Shown piece after piece: positions 16,608 to 24,796 of a DNA stretch of 64,000 nt. Each line of letters starts with the position of its first letter. The stretch's first letter is position 1. The notes under the pieces were generated by a model that did not search any database, had not been told where the DNA came from, and saw only the letters and a list, made by a program, of their open reading frames with translations. The translations under genes were made by a program, and so were the position numbers. The DNA comes from JBNPEO01 sp050490315 (GTDB lineage Bacteria > Actinomycetota > Actinomycetes > Actinomycetales > Micrococcaceae): assembly GCF_050490315.1 (NCBI RefSeq), contig NZ_JBNPEO010000001.1, positions 310,001 to 374,000 of the forward strand, written 5' to 3'.

Positions 16608-17532
16608 CACTCAGACCCGAGCAGCAGACGAACGGGTGCAAGCCAGCCCGGCGGCTGGGGTGGCTTCTGTTGCTGGCGCAGACGATCTTCGCGAGCTCGA
16701 ATCCGGCTTGGACTCCCTCCAATCCGATGCGGCTACCAAATCGCGGGCCGACTGGTCCCGGGTGCTGCTGCCCGTTGCTGCACTGATTTTTTTGCTGATC
16801 GCGTGGCAGTTTTATGTTTCCTTAGGCCTCAAACGCCGCGATCAGGTGCCCGGTCCGCTGGATGTAGCGTCCTCAATGATCACCCTCTGGGGCGAAGGAC
16901 GTATCCAAGAGGGGCTATGGACTTCGGTGCAGCGCGGCATCATCGGCTTTGCTGTCAGCGCAGTGATCGGAACGCCGATTGGTCTGCTCCTGGCACAGGT
17001 TCAACCGCTCCGTCGCGCTTTTGGGCCGCTTATTTCTGGACTGCAAGTGTTGCCCTCGGTGGCGTGGGTTCCGGCCGCGATCATCTGGTTTGGGCTCAGT
17101 GATGCCACTGCGTACTTTGTGGTCTTGATGGGCGCGATTCCGTCGATCATCAACGGGCTCATCTCCGGGGTGGACCAGATCCCTCCGCAATATCGACGCG
17201 TTGGGACAGTGCTCGGTGCATCCCGGCTAGAGATGGCTTTGCAAGTGGTTCTTCCGGCAGCGTTGCCGGGGTATTTGGGCGGGCTCAAACAAGGCTGGGC
17301 CTTTGCCTGGCGATCGTTAATGGCCGCTGAGATTATTGCCACCGGTGGAAAGATCGGATTCGGGCTAGGGTCCATGCTCGATCAAGGCCGGCAGCTCTCA
17401 GACATGTCAATGGTGATGTCAGCAATCCTGGTCATCCTGTTTGTGGGCATCGCCGTTGAACTGCTGATCTTTGGCCCTATCGAGAAAAAACTCCTGCGCG
17501 GCCGAGGACTCCTAGCCGGCAGCACCCGCTAA
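16597..17532 (+). CDS. ABC transporter permease, SsuC/TauC type
   Basis: A 311-residue inner-membrane permease. After a 55-residue polar N-terminus there are about six transmembrane segments. The EAA-type loop is visible as RRVGTVLGASRLEMALQVVL-like sequence near residue 205 (conserved G-x9 spacing), which contacts the ATPase. The N-terminal extension is rich in Ala, Glu and Arg and is longer than in typical SsuC. ATG 16597 lies inside the end of the ATPase gene. It is the last gene of the transporter operon; a family-B repeat follows. Confidence 0.9.
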   Translation: MPSNTQTRAADERVQASPAAGVASVAGADDLRELESGLDSLQSDAATKSRADWSRVLLPVAALIFLLIAWQFYVSLGLKRRDQVPGPLDVASSMITLWGEGRIQEGLWTSVQRGIIGFAVSAVIGTPIGLLLAQVQPLRRAFGPLISGLQVLPSVAWVPAAIIWFGLSDATAYFVVLMGAIPSIINGLISGVDQIPPQYRRVGTVLGASRLEMALQVVLPAALPGYLGGLKQGWAFAWRSLMAAEIIATGGKIGFGLGSMLDQGRQLSDMSMVMSAILVILFVGIAVELLIFGPIEKKLLRGRGLLAGSTR

Positions 17533-17547
17533 TTCATCCGCCCCATT

Positions 17548-17620
17548 CGCCGAGGTCGGTGCAGCGCGTCGTTTCCACCGTAAATTTCCGGGGGAGACGG
17601 CGCGCTGCACCGACTTCGCG
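17548..17620. repeat. Family-B palindromic element, copy 1
   Basis: A 73-bp inverted repeat. Arm CGAGGTCGGTGCAGCGCG (17551-17568) pairs with 17601-17618 with one mismatch. It begins CGCCGAGG like the other family-B copies, but its right end is TTCGCG rather than CTCGGCG. It lies in the gap between the permease and the LLM oxidoreductase. Confidence 0.8.
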
Positions 17621-17670
17621 AGCTCTGGAGAGGTGGGAATGACTTGTGAGCGCCTTACGTTAGCGAGAGT

Positions 17671-18711
17671 GTGACTACACATCGCAAGAAGATTGGCTTC
17701 CTTTCCTTCGGGCACTGGCAGCGTGTACAGGGTTCACGCGTGCAATCCCCTCGGGAGGCCTTACTGCAAGGCATTGACCTCGCCATTGCTGCTGAAGAGT
17801 TAGGGATCGACGGCGCGTTCTTCCGCGTGCATCACTTCGCCCGCCAGCAGGCCTCGCCTTTCCCATTGTTGGCTGCGATTGCGGCCCGCACCAGCCGGAT
17901 TGAGATGGGCACTGGCGTGATCGACATGCGCTACGAAAACCCGCTCTACATGGCAGAGGAAGCTGCTGCCACTGACTTGATCAGTGATGGCAGGCTCCAG
18001 CTCGGCGTGAGCCGTGGTTCACCCGAGCCTGCTCGCAATGGTGCTGCGACCTTCGGCTACACGCCCGCCGAAGGCGAAGATGCCGGTGACATGGCACGTC
18101 GCCACACTGCACAGTTCCGCCACGCCATCGCCGGTCACGGCGTGGCCCAAGCTGACCCGCAGTACGCGGGAGGCGCCACGGGGCTTTTACCCATCCAGCC
18201 GACGTCGTCCGGGCTTCCGGAACGCATCTGGTGGGGTGCCGGAACTCGTAAAACCGCGGTCTGGGCGGCGCAACAAGGCATGAACCTTATGAGTTCCACG
18301 CTCCTGACCGAGGACACGGGTGTGCCGTTTGACCAGTTGCAGGCCGAACAGATTCAGCTGTTCCGGCAGGCCTGGGTGGAAGCCGGGCATAACTTTGAGC
18401 CGCGCGTTTCGGTGAGCCGTAGCGTGATCCCGATCGTGGATGACGAGGACGAGTATTACTTCGGTCTGCGCTCGCAGGCAGATTCCCGCGATCAAGTGGG
18501 CATCTTAGAGGGGACGCGTTCGCGCTTTGGCAAGAGCTACACGGGTTCCCCGGATTCGCTCGCCGAAGAACTGGCTAACGATGCAGCAGTTCAAGCAGCA
18601 GACACTTTGATGCTGACTGTCCCTAACCAGCTTGGTGTGGACTACAACGCCAAGCTTCTGGGCAATGTGGCCAAGTACATCGCACCAGCAATTGGGTGGA
18701 CTCGGACCTAA
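17671..18711 (+). CDS. LLM-class flavin-dependent oxidoreductase
   Basis: A 346-residue luciferase-like TIM-barrel monooxygenase using reduced flavin supplied by a partner reductase. Family features seen are IGFLSFGHW at the N-terminus, the DGAFFRVHHF strand-helix, MGTGVIDMRYENP, and GRLQLGVSRGSPEP, which forms part of the flavin pocket. The start is GTG 17671. Its place after a sulfonate transporter suggests desulfonation. However, the sequence is not the classic SsuD type and no SsuE-like flavin reductase is adjacent, so the substrate is left open. It is preceded and followed by family-B repeats. Confidence 0.85.
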   Translation: MTTHRKKIGFLSFGHWQRVQGSRVQSPREALLQGIDLAIAAEELGIDGAFFRVHHFARQQASPFPLLAAIAARTSRIEMGTGVIDMRYENPLYMAEEAAATDLISDGRLQLGVSRGSPEPARNGAATFGYTPAEGEDAGDMARRHTAQFRHAIAGHGVAQADPQYAGGATGLLPIQPTSSGLPERIWWGAGTRKTAVWAAQQGMNLMSSTLLTEDTGVPFDQLQAEQIQLFRQAWVEAGHNFEPRVSVSRSVIPIVDDEDEYYFGLRSQADSRDQVGILEGTRSRFGKSYTGSPDSLAEELANDAAVQAADTLMLTVPNQLGVDYNAKLLGNVAKYIAPAIGWTRT

Positions 18712-18717
18712 ACATTT

Positions 18718-18791
18718 CGCCGAGGTCGGTGCAGCGTGCCGAACTCCCTGGAAAATTACGGGGAGAACGGAGCTATGCACCGACCTCGGCG
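18718..18791. repeat. Family-B palindromic element, copy 2
   Basis: A 74-bp element with perfect 16-bp ends: CGCCGAGGTCGGTGCA (18718-18733) and its complement (18776-18791). The interior is less symmetric. It lies 6 bases after the LLM stop, so it may terminate that gene. Confidence 0.85.
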
Positions 18792-18888
18792 CAAAAGTGT
18801 GGGCTCAATGTGACGTTGGGTTACCCAGCGTGAACGGTTGAGTCGTAGTACTTGGGGGAGCGTGACGAGCTGCCCGTATCGTTTTCCT

Positions 18889-20127
18889 ATGGCAATTCAG
18901 GACATATACCCCACCGCTCTGCGGCTTTTGGGCCGCGAAGTGTTGGTGGTTGGTGCCGGTCCGGTTGCAGCCCGCCGCGCAAAAACCTTGCTCGACGCCG
19001 GCGCTAGAGTCACAGTGGTGGCCCCCGAAGCCTCGGATCAAGTGCGTGAATTGAACGACGCCGGATTGCTCACCTGGGTGCCGCGCACCTACCAAAGCAG
19101 TGACCTAGAAAAGGTCTGGTTCGTTCAAACCGCCACCGGCAACAAAACCGTTGACGCACAAGTTTCCGCAGACGCCGAAGAACGCCGAATCTGGAGTGTT
19201 AACGCCTCAGATCATGAAGCCTCCGCAGCGTGGACGCCGGCAGTAGCAATGGTGGAAGACATCAAAATTGCCGTGAACGCTGGCGGTGACCCGCGCCGCG
19301 CCATGGCCGTGCGCGACGCCGTTGCTACCGCCCTCGAAACGGGCAGCCTCCCCATCCGCCGGCACCGCCACAGGGACGGAGCCCTGGGGAATGTTGCGCT
19401 GGTTGGCGGCGGACCGGGGCACCCTGGGCTGATCACTGTGCGGGGCCGCCTGCTCTTGGCCCAAGCCGATGTGGTGGTGGCTGATCGGCTGGGCCCACGC
19501 GAACTCCTGAACGAATTGCACGCCGACGTCCAGGTGATTGAAGTAGGCAAAACTCCCGGCCATCACCCCGTCCCGCAAGAAGATATCAACGCCATCCTTG
19601 TAGAGCATGCTCAACAAGGCAGCCGAGTGGTTCGTCTTAAGGGTGGAGATCCTTACGTTTTGGGCCGTGGTGGCGAAGAAGCCCAGTATTGCCGCGATCA
19701 CGGAATTCCCGTAGAAGTAGTTCCCGGCGTTACTTCGGCGATTTCCGTCCCCGCAGCCGCCGGCATCCCCGTTACACACCGCGGGGTGGCCACCGGATTC
19801 AGCGTTGTGACTGGTCATCAGGAACTTTGCGAGGTTCCTGCACGCCCGGATCACACCGTGGTGCTGCTGATGGGAGTGGCCAAACTGAAGGAATCGATGG
19901 TGGCCCTTCTCACATCGGGCATGCCAGCAGAGACTCCAGTAGCTATTGTTGAAAGAGGCTATGCGCCGGATCAACGCGTCACCATCGGCACTGTGGTGAG
20001 TATTGCAGCGCAGGCCGAGGCAGCTGGAGTGCAAAATCCGGCGGTGATTGTGGTTGGTGACGTGGTACGCCTCAGCCCCTTGGCGCCGTCGAACCTTAAA
20101 ATCACACGCCAGAGCACTAGCCACTAA
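18889..20127 (+). CDS. cysG: Siroheme synthase: precorrin-2 dehydrogenase fused to uroporphyrinogen-III C-methyltransferase
   Basis: A 412-residue fusion. The N-terminal Rossmann domain (about 1-150; VLVVGAGPVAARRAKTLL) oxidizes precorrin-2 with NAD. The C-terminal SUMT domain (about 165-405; VALVGGGPGHPGLITVRG, then RLKGGDPYVLGRGGEE, then VVPGVTSA) methylates uroporphyrinogen III with SAM. It supplies siroheme for Sir. ATG 18889 is preferred because the conserved N-terminus begins at IQDIYPTALRL. In-frame upstream starts at 18838 and 18862 add non-conserved residues, and no good ribosome binding site is seen for any. It is followed by fprA after 56 bases. Confidence 0.92.
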   Translation: MAIQDIYPTALRLLGREVLVVGAGPVAARRAKTLLDAGARVTVVAPEASDQVRELNDAGLLTWVPRTYQSSDLEKVWFVQTATGNKTVDAQVSADAEERRIWSVNASDHEASAAWTPAVAMVEDIKIAVNAGGDPRRAMAVRDAVATALETGSLPIRRHRHRDGALGNVALVGGGPGHPGLITVRGRLLLAQADVVVADRLGPRELLNELHADVQVIEVGKTPGHHPVPQEDINAILVEHAQQGSRVVRLKGGDPYVLGRGGEEAQYCRDHGIPVEVVPGVTSAISVPAAAGIPVTHRGVATGFSVVTGHQELCEVPARPDHTVVLLMGVAKLKESMVALLTSGMPAETPVAIVERGYAPDQRVTIGTVVSIAAQAEAAGVQNPAVIVVGDVVRLSPLAPSNLKITRQSTSH

Positions 20128-20183
20128 AAACTTCACCAGCACCACCCGTACTACTTATCGAAGCCAAGAAAAGGAACACAGCC

Positions 20184-21650
20184 GTGTCATCAAGCACCAC
20201 CGTAGGAACCGCAGAGCGTCCGCTGCGCGTAGCTGTCATTGGTTCCGGCCCGGCCGGCGTCTATGCCGCTGACATCCTGACCAAAAGCGAAGCAGTTAAA
20301 AGCGGCGAGCTGACCGTCAGCATCGACCTTTTTGACCGCTACCCGGCACCCTATGGTCTGATTCGCTATGGCGTGGCCCCGGATCACCCGCGCATCAAGG
20401 GTATTGTGAACGCCCTCCACAAGGTTCTGGACCGTGGCGACATCCGCTTTTTCGGCAACGTTGAATACGGCACTGACATCACCATTGATGACCTGCGTTC
20501 CCACTACGACGCCGTCATTTTTGCCACCGGAGCCATCAAAGACGCTGATCTGAACATCCCCGGCATCGAGCTGGACGGTTCCTATGGCGGTGCTGACTTT
20601 GTCTCTTGGTACGACGGTCACCCGGATGTTTCGCGCGAATGGCCGCTGAACGCCAAGGAAGTTGCAGTGATTGGTAACGGCAACGTTGCCTTGGACGTGG
20701 CTAGGGTTCTGTCCAAGCACGCCGATGATCTGCTGGTCACCGAAATCCCCGAGAACGTTTACAAGGGTCTCAAAGCTTCCCCGGTGACGGACGTTCACAT
20801 CTTTGGCCGCCGCGGGCCCGCCCAGGTGAAGTTCACCCCCTTGGAACTGCGCGAGCTTTCCCACTCCAAAGACGTTGACATTGTTCTCTACGCGGAGGAC
20901 TTCGAATTCGACGAAGCCTCCGACGATGCAATTCAGAGCAACAACCAGATCAAAACCATGGTGGGAACCCTCACCAACTGGATCGCCGAACAGCCCGAGG
21001 ACCTCTCCGAGCTCAAGGCATCCCGCCGACTGCACTTGCACTTTTTGCACTCTCCATTGGAGATTGTTGAAGACCCCGAAAACCCGGGCCACGTGGGTGG
21101 TATGCGCTTCGAACGCACCGAACTGGACGGCACCGGCAACGCCCGCGGCACCGGGGAAATCATCGAATACCCGGTCCAAGCCGTGTACCGCGCCATCGGC
21201 TACTTTGGTTCCGCCCTGCCGGACGTTGAATTCGACCACAAGCGTGGCGTCGTAGTGAACGACGGCGGTCGCGTCCTTGACGTGGACGGCCAGCACGTGC
21301 CGGGCTTGTACGCTACGGGTTGGATCAAGCGAGGACCGGTGGGCCTGATTGGTCACACCAAGGGTGACGCACTCGAAACGGTGACGTACCTTTTGGCAGA
21401 CCGCGAAAACTTGCCGGTAGCCGCAGAACCCGCGGAAGACGCCGTCGTCTCCTTGCTGGAATCCCGCGATGTGCACTTCACCAGTTGGGAAGGCTGGCTG
21501 GCCCTGGACGAACATGAGAAGTCCCTGGGTGCCGAAGCCACCGCGGCTGGCGGATCGCACGGTGTGGCCGTGGAGCGCGAGCGTGTGAAGGTTGTTCCGC
21601 GCGATCACATGGTCAAGATTTCCCGTGGCGGAGTTCAGGCTAGCGTCTAA
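20184..21650 (+). CDS. fprA: Ferredoxin-NADP reductase, adrenodoxin reductase (FprA) type
   Basis: A 488-residue FAD enzyme moving electrons between NADPH and ferredoxin. The FAD-binding motif is VAVIGSGPAGVYAAD near residue 16. RYPAPYGLIRYGVAPDH is the family signature. The NADP-binding motif is VAVIGNGNVALDVAR near 165. GTG 20184 is preceded by AAAAGGAA. Lying behind the siroheme genes, it is the likely electron source for the ferredoxin-dependent sulfite reductase; this pairing is inference. A strong terminator follows. Confidence 0.93.
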   Translation: MSSSTTVGTAERPLRVAVIGSGPAGVYAADILTKSEAVKSGELTVSIDLFDRYPAPYGLIRYGVAPDHPRIKGIVNALHKVLDRGDIRFFGNVEYGTDITIDDLRSHYDAVIFATGAIKDADLNIPGIELDGSYGGADFVSWYDGHPDVSREWPLNAKEVAVIGNGNVALDVARVLSKHADDLLVTEIPENVYKGLKASPVTDVHIFGRRGPAQVKFTPLELRELSHSKDVDIVLYAEDFEFDEASDDAIQSNNQIKTMVGTLTNWIAEQPEDLSELKASRRLHLHFLHSPLEIVEDPENPGHVGGMRFERTELDGTGNARGTGEIIEYPVQAVYRAIGYFGSALPDVEFDHKRGVVVNDGGRVLDVDGQHVPGLYATGWIKRGPVGLIGHTKGDALETVTYLLADRENLPVAAEPAEDAVVSLLESRDVHFTSWEGWLALDEHEKSLGAEATAAGGSHGVAVERERVKVVPRDHMVKISRGGVQASV

Positions 21651-21661
21651 ATACCCCACCA

Positions 21662-21701
21662 AAATGTGCCCGGCACCGCGGAAGCGAGGCCGGGCACATT
21701 T
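21662..21701. terminator. Hairpin terminator between fprA and the convergent pucR-type gene
   Basis: Perfect 13-bp arms (AAATGTGCCCGGC at 21662-21674 and its complement at 21689-21701) enclose a 14-nt loop and are flanked by A and T residues on either side. It lies 12 bases after the fprA stop and 19 bases beyond the end of the convergent gene. It can serve both. Confidence 0.85.
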
Positions 21702-21719
21702 GTGTTCTCAGAAGCCGGT

Positions 21720-23210
21720 TTAGTGCCCCCGCGGTTGCCGGGCGCCGAGCCATTGAACGGACAGTGCCAGCCACAATTGCACACGATCCTGCGTCACAGC
21801 GGGATCGTGCCCGGTGAGTTCGGTGATTTGCGCCAAGCGGTAGCGCACCGTGTTTCGGTGCAGGGTGAGCGCCTCCGCCACGGCAGCCACCGAGCCATTG
21901 AGCTGCAAGTAGCTCTCTAGCGTGGTCATCAGTTCCGAACCGTGCGCTGCATCAAAATCAACTAGCGGGCGCAGGGTCTCGGTGGCCATATCCGCGAGCG
22001 GAACGTCTTCGCTGGCCAGCAACAGCGAGGTCAATGACAACCGCTCTGGCTCATTGACTGGCAAGCCGCGGGCCACGGCGTCGCGCGCTTCAAAGTAGCT
22101 CCACCGCAAACCGTTGGGCCGCGCGTAATGGCCACCCAGACCGATGGTCGCCTTGAGCCCAGCCTCCGAAAGAAGCGTGTGGACGGCCCGCGCACGAGCC
22201 GGCGCCGCGGCGTCGTCGTTCAAAATGATCAACAGCTCAGAATCGACAACGGCGGTAGGCGCCTCATCGAGTTCCGGCGGTAACGCCGTGGCCAAGACAG
22301 CCTTAACTTGCGCCGGGGTGCTACCCGCTGCAGGGCGAACCAGCATGACTACTTGACGGCCCGACGCCGAGATCCCCACCGAAGCTAGCCGGGCGCCGGC
22401 CTCTTGCGCATCAAGGGCGCCACGAATCACGTCCTGCATCACCTGCCCGGCTAGCTTGCGGGCGGCGATTCGCTGTTGCTGCTGATTATTCAGTTCTAGG
22501 CTCACCAAAGACTTGGCATAGTCCAAGATGCCGCCGTCAGTGAAGGGCCGGAGTACATGAAGAGTGGTGGCATCGCGTTGACCGGTGGAAATGGCAACGG
22601 CGGTCCACTCCTGATTTTCTTTGGGTTCAGAGGTGGTGGAAAAGATTTCAATACCAAAGCGGCTCAAACGCAGCTCGGTGCGCAGCAACCCGGCCAATTG
22701 ACGCAAAAGAGCTGGCAGCCCACCGCCGGATAAGAGCGATCGGGAAAGGACCTGGTGTGCAGCAAGAAGCCGTTCAAGTTTGGTGTAGTGATCGGCTGAA
22801 TGGGACTCAGCCACCAGTTTCCCAATGGCAATAAACGGCGTCTCGTAAGGGACCTCAACCACCGGTAGACCCCAACGGTTGGCTTCGGCAACCAGCGCCG
22901 CCGGGACTTCCTCGTGGGTGAGACCCGTGCCAAAACCAATACCCACGGCACCGGCGCGCTGAACCTGACGTACAAAGGCGCGCTGCGCGGCGGCTGTTTT
23001 CTGGCGCAGCCCCGTGGTGAGGATCAATTCGCCGCCGCTAAGAAAACGCTGCGGCTGTTCGTGCTCGGTCACAGCAACCCATTGAATGGGGGAGGTGAGC
23101 GTTGTCTGTGCAGTCCCCAGATTGCGAAGTTTGAGCGAGGGTAATGCCAGTAGCGCGGCGAGGGTGATGGTCACCAGTTCACTATAGGTCCTTGTGCTGG
23201 GCAGCCGCAC
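21720..23210 (-). CDS. PucR-family transcriptional regulator
   Basis: A 496-residue regulator with the full PucR layout. The N-terminal purine-catabolism-type domain (about 15-130) contains ALPSLKLRNLG and FLSGGELILTTG. A GGDEF-like central region follows (about 265-390). The C-terminal helix-turn-helix (about 430-485) contains NGSVAAVAEALTLHRNTVRYRL. It is divergent from the aminobutyraldehyde dehydrogenase and gabT genes with a palindrome between them, so it probably controls putrescine/GABA catabolism. GTG 23210 is used; an in-frame GTG at 23174, just before the conserved domain, is an alternative. Confidence 0.88.
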   Translation of the reverse strand: MRLPSTRTYSELVTITLAALLALPSLKLRNLGTAQTTLTSPIQWVAVTEHEQPQRFLSGGELILTTGLRQKTAAAQRAFVRQVQRAGAVGIGFGTGLTHEEVPAALVAEANRWGLPVVEVPYETPFIAIGKLVAESHSADHYTKLERLLAAHQVLSRSLLSGGGLPALLRQLAGLLRTELRLSRFGIEIFSTTSEPKENQEWTAVAISTGQRDATTLHVLRPFTDGGILDYAKSLVSLELNNQQQQRIAARKLAGQVMQDVIRGALDAQEAGARLASVGISASGRQVVMLVRPAAGSTPAQVKAVLATALPPELDEAPTAVVDSELLIILNDDAAAPARARAVHTLLSEAGLKATIGLGGHYARPNGLRWSYFEARDAVARGLPVNEPERLSLTSLLLASEDVPLADMATETLRPLVDFDAAHGSELMTTLESYLQLNGSVAAVAEALTLHRNTVRYRLAQITELTGHDPAVTQDRVQLWLALSVQWLGARQPRGH

Positions 23211-23222
23211 TGCCAGTGTTGG

Positions 23223-23242
23223 GGACGGCTGTGCAGCTGTCC
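23223..23242. promoter_or_regulatory. 20-bp dyad in the pucR / aldehyde dehydrogenase divergent region
   Basis: GGACGGCTGTGCAGCTGTCC is a palindrome with one mismatched pair in each half and a 2-bp centre. It lies 13 bases upstream of the pucR-type start and 78 bases before the dehydrogenase start. It is a candidate binding site for the PucR-type regulator. Binding is inferred from symmetry and place only. Confidence 0.45.
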
Positions 23243-23319
23243 ATTCCGGAAGTGACGCAGCTCATCTAGGCTCGAGCTAACTCCGCAGTAACACACCACC
23301 AGAAAGAGGGTTGAACACA

Positions 23320-24750
23320 GTGGTCCAAACCTTGCAGAACTTCATCAACGGCCAGTTTGTTACACCGGCTGGCACCGATACTTTGGACATCATCAACCCC
23401 ACTAACTCTGAAGTGGTGGCCACCTCGCCGGTGTCTAACGCGGCAGACGTTGACGCGGCGATGTCCGCAGCCGCCGAGGCCTTCAAAAGCTGGAAGCGAG
23501 TTACACCCGGGCAGCGCCAACTTATGCTCCTCAAGCTGGCCGATGCCATCGAAGCTAATAGCGACGAACTGGTTGAAGCGCAGCACCGCAACACGGGCCA
23601 GGTGCGCAGCCTCATCGCTAGCGAAGAAGTGGCCGCCGGTGCCGACCAGATGCGCTTCTTCGCCGGTGCTGCACGCCTCATGGAAGGCAAATCTGCTGGC
23701 GAATACTTTGAAGGCCACACCTCCTATGTGCGCCGCGAACCCATCGGTGTAGTGGCTCAGGTTGCCCCGTGGAACTACCCGTTCCTTATGGCAATCTGGA
23801 AGATCGGCCCCGCGCTCGCCGCCGGTAACACCATTGTTCTCAAGCCCTCAGACACCACCCCGGAATCCACCTTGGTCTTGGCCAAGCTCACTCAGGGCAT
23901 TTTGCCGGACGGTGTGCTCAACGTTGTTCTCGGCACCGGAGCCACGGGCGCCATGATGGTGGAGCACAAGGTTCCCGGCCTGGTATCAATCACCGGTTCC
24001 GTGCGAGCAGGTATTGCAGTAGCCTCAGGCGCAGCGAAGGGCCTCAAACGCGCCCACCTGGAACTGGGCGGCAAGGCCCCAGCCATCGTGTTCAAAGACG
24101 CTGATATTGCCAAGAGCGCAGCAGCCATTGCTGAATTTGCGTTCTTCAACGCTGGCCAGGACTGCACAGCCATCACCCGTGTCCTCGCCGAAGAATCCGT
24201 TCACGATGAGCTGGTTGCAGCGATGGTGGAACACACCAAAACACTGCGCACCGGTTCACAGAATGACGAAGACAACTACTTTGGCCCGTTGAACAACATC
24301 AATCACTTCAATGCGGTTAACGCCGTGGTGAATGCACTCCCGGCACACTGCAAGATCGAAACCGGCGGGCACCAGGCGGGGGAAAAGGGCTTCTTCTTTG
24401 AGCCCACCATTATTACCGGCGCCCAGCAACAAGATGACGTGGTTCAGAAGGAAACCTTTGGCCCCGTCATCACGGTGCAGAAATTTGCCGATGAGGCCGA
24501 AGCCGTTGAGCTGGCCAACGATGTTGAATACGCCCTAGCTTCAAGCATCTGGACCACCGATCACGGAACCGCCATGCGCGTGAGCCGCGACCTGGACTTT
24601 GGTGCAGTGTGGATCAACACCCACATCTTGCTCACCGCCGAAATGCCGCACGGCGGATTCAAACAATCCGGCTACGGCAAAGACCTCTCCATGTACGGCG
24701 TAGAGGACTACACCCGCATCAAGCACGTGATGAGCGCACTGGACGCCTAA
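23320..24750 (+). CDS. Gamma-aminobutyraldehyde dehydrogenase-like NAD aldehyde dehydrogenase
   Basis: A 476-residue aldehyde dehydrogenase. Motifs include the catalytic Cys in NAGQDCTA near residue 282, the general-base Glu in LELGGKAPAIV near 249, and the oxyanion Asn in APWNYPF near 149. Similarity in the end region (AEMPHGGFKQSGYGKDLS) and the short variant ASSIWTTD fit PatD/gamma-aminobutyraldehyde dehydrogenases, which make GABA from the putrescine-derived aldehyde. GTG 23320 is preferred because GAGGG lies 9 bases upstream; TTG 23311 is too close to that site. The neighbour gabT uses the product. Confidence 0.88.
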   Translation: MVQTLQNFINGQFVTPAGTDTLDIINPTNSEVVATSPVSNAADVDAAMSAAAEAFKSWKRVTPGQRQLMLLKLADAIEANSDELVEAQHRNTGQVRSLIASEEVAAGADQMRFFAGAARLMEGKSAGEYFEGHTSYVRREPIGVVAQVAPWNYPFLMAIWKIGPALAAGNTIVLKPSDTTPESTLVLAKLTQGILPDGVLNVVLGTGATGAMMVEHKVPGLVSITGSVRAGIAVASGAAKGLKRAHLELGGKAPAIVFKDADIAKSAAAIAEFAFFNAGQDCTAITRVLAEESVHDELVAAMVEHTKTLRTGSQNDEDNYFGPLNNINHFNAVNAVVNALPAHCKIETGGHQAGEKGFFFEPTIITGAQQQDDVVQKETFGPVITVQKFADEAEAVELANDVEYALASSIWTTDHGTAMRVSRDLDFGAVWINTHILLTAEMPHGGFKQSGYGKDLSMYGVEDYTRIKHVMSALDA

Positions 24751-24796
24751 GCGCCGCCGTTTCACAGCCACCCCCAATATTCTGAAAGGCCCTGCC

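Noticed and set aside
17671..18711. Calling the LLM oxidoreductase SsuD (alkanesulfonate monooxygenase)
   Set aside because: Only the neighbourhood supports it; sequence features are general LLM-type and no flavin reductase partner is adjacent.
20190..21662. A 490-codon open frame on the minus strand opposite fprA
   Set aside because: It is the antisense of a fully conserved FAD reductase; composition is Val/Asn/His-rich without domain features, as expected for a codon-bias shadow.
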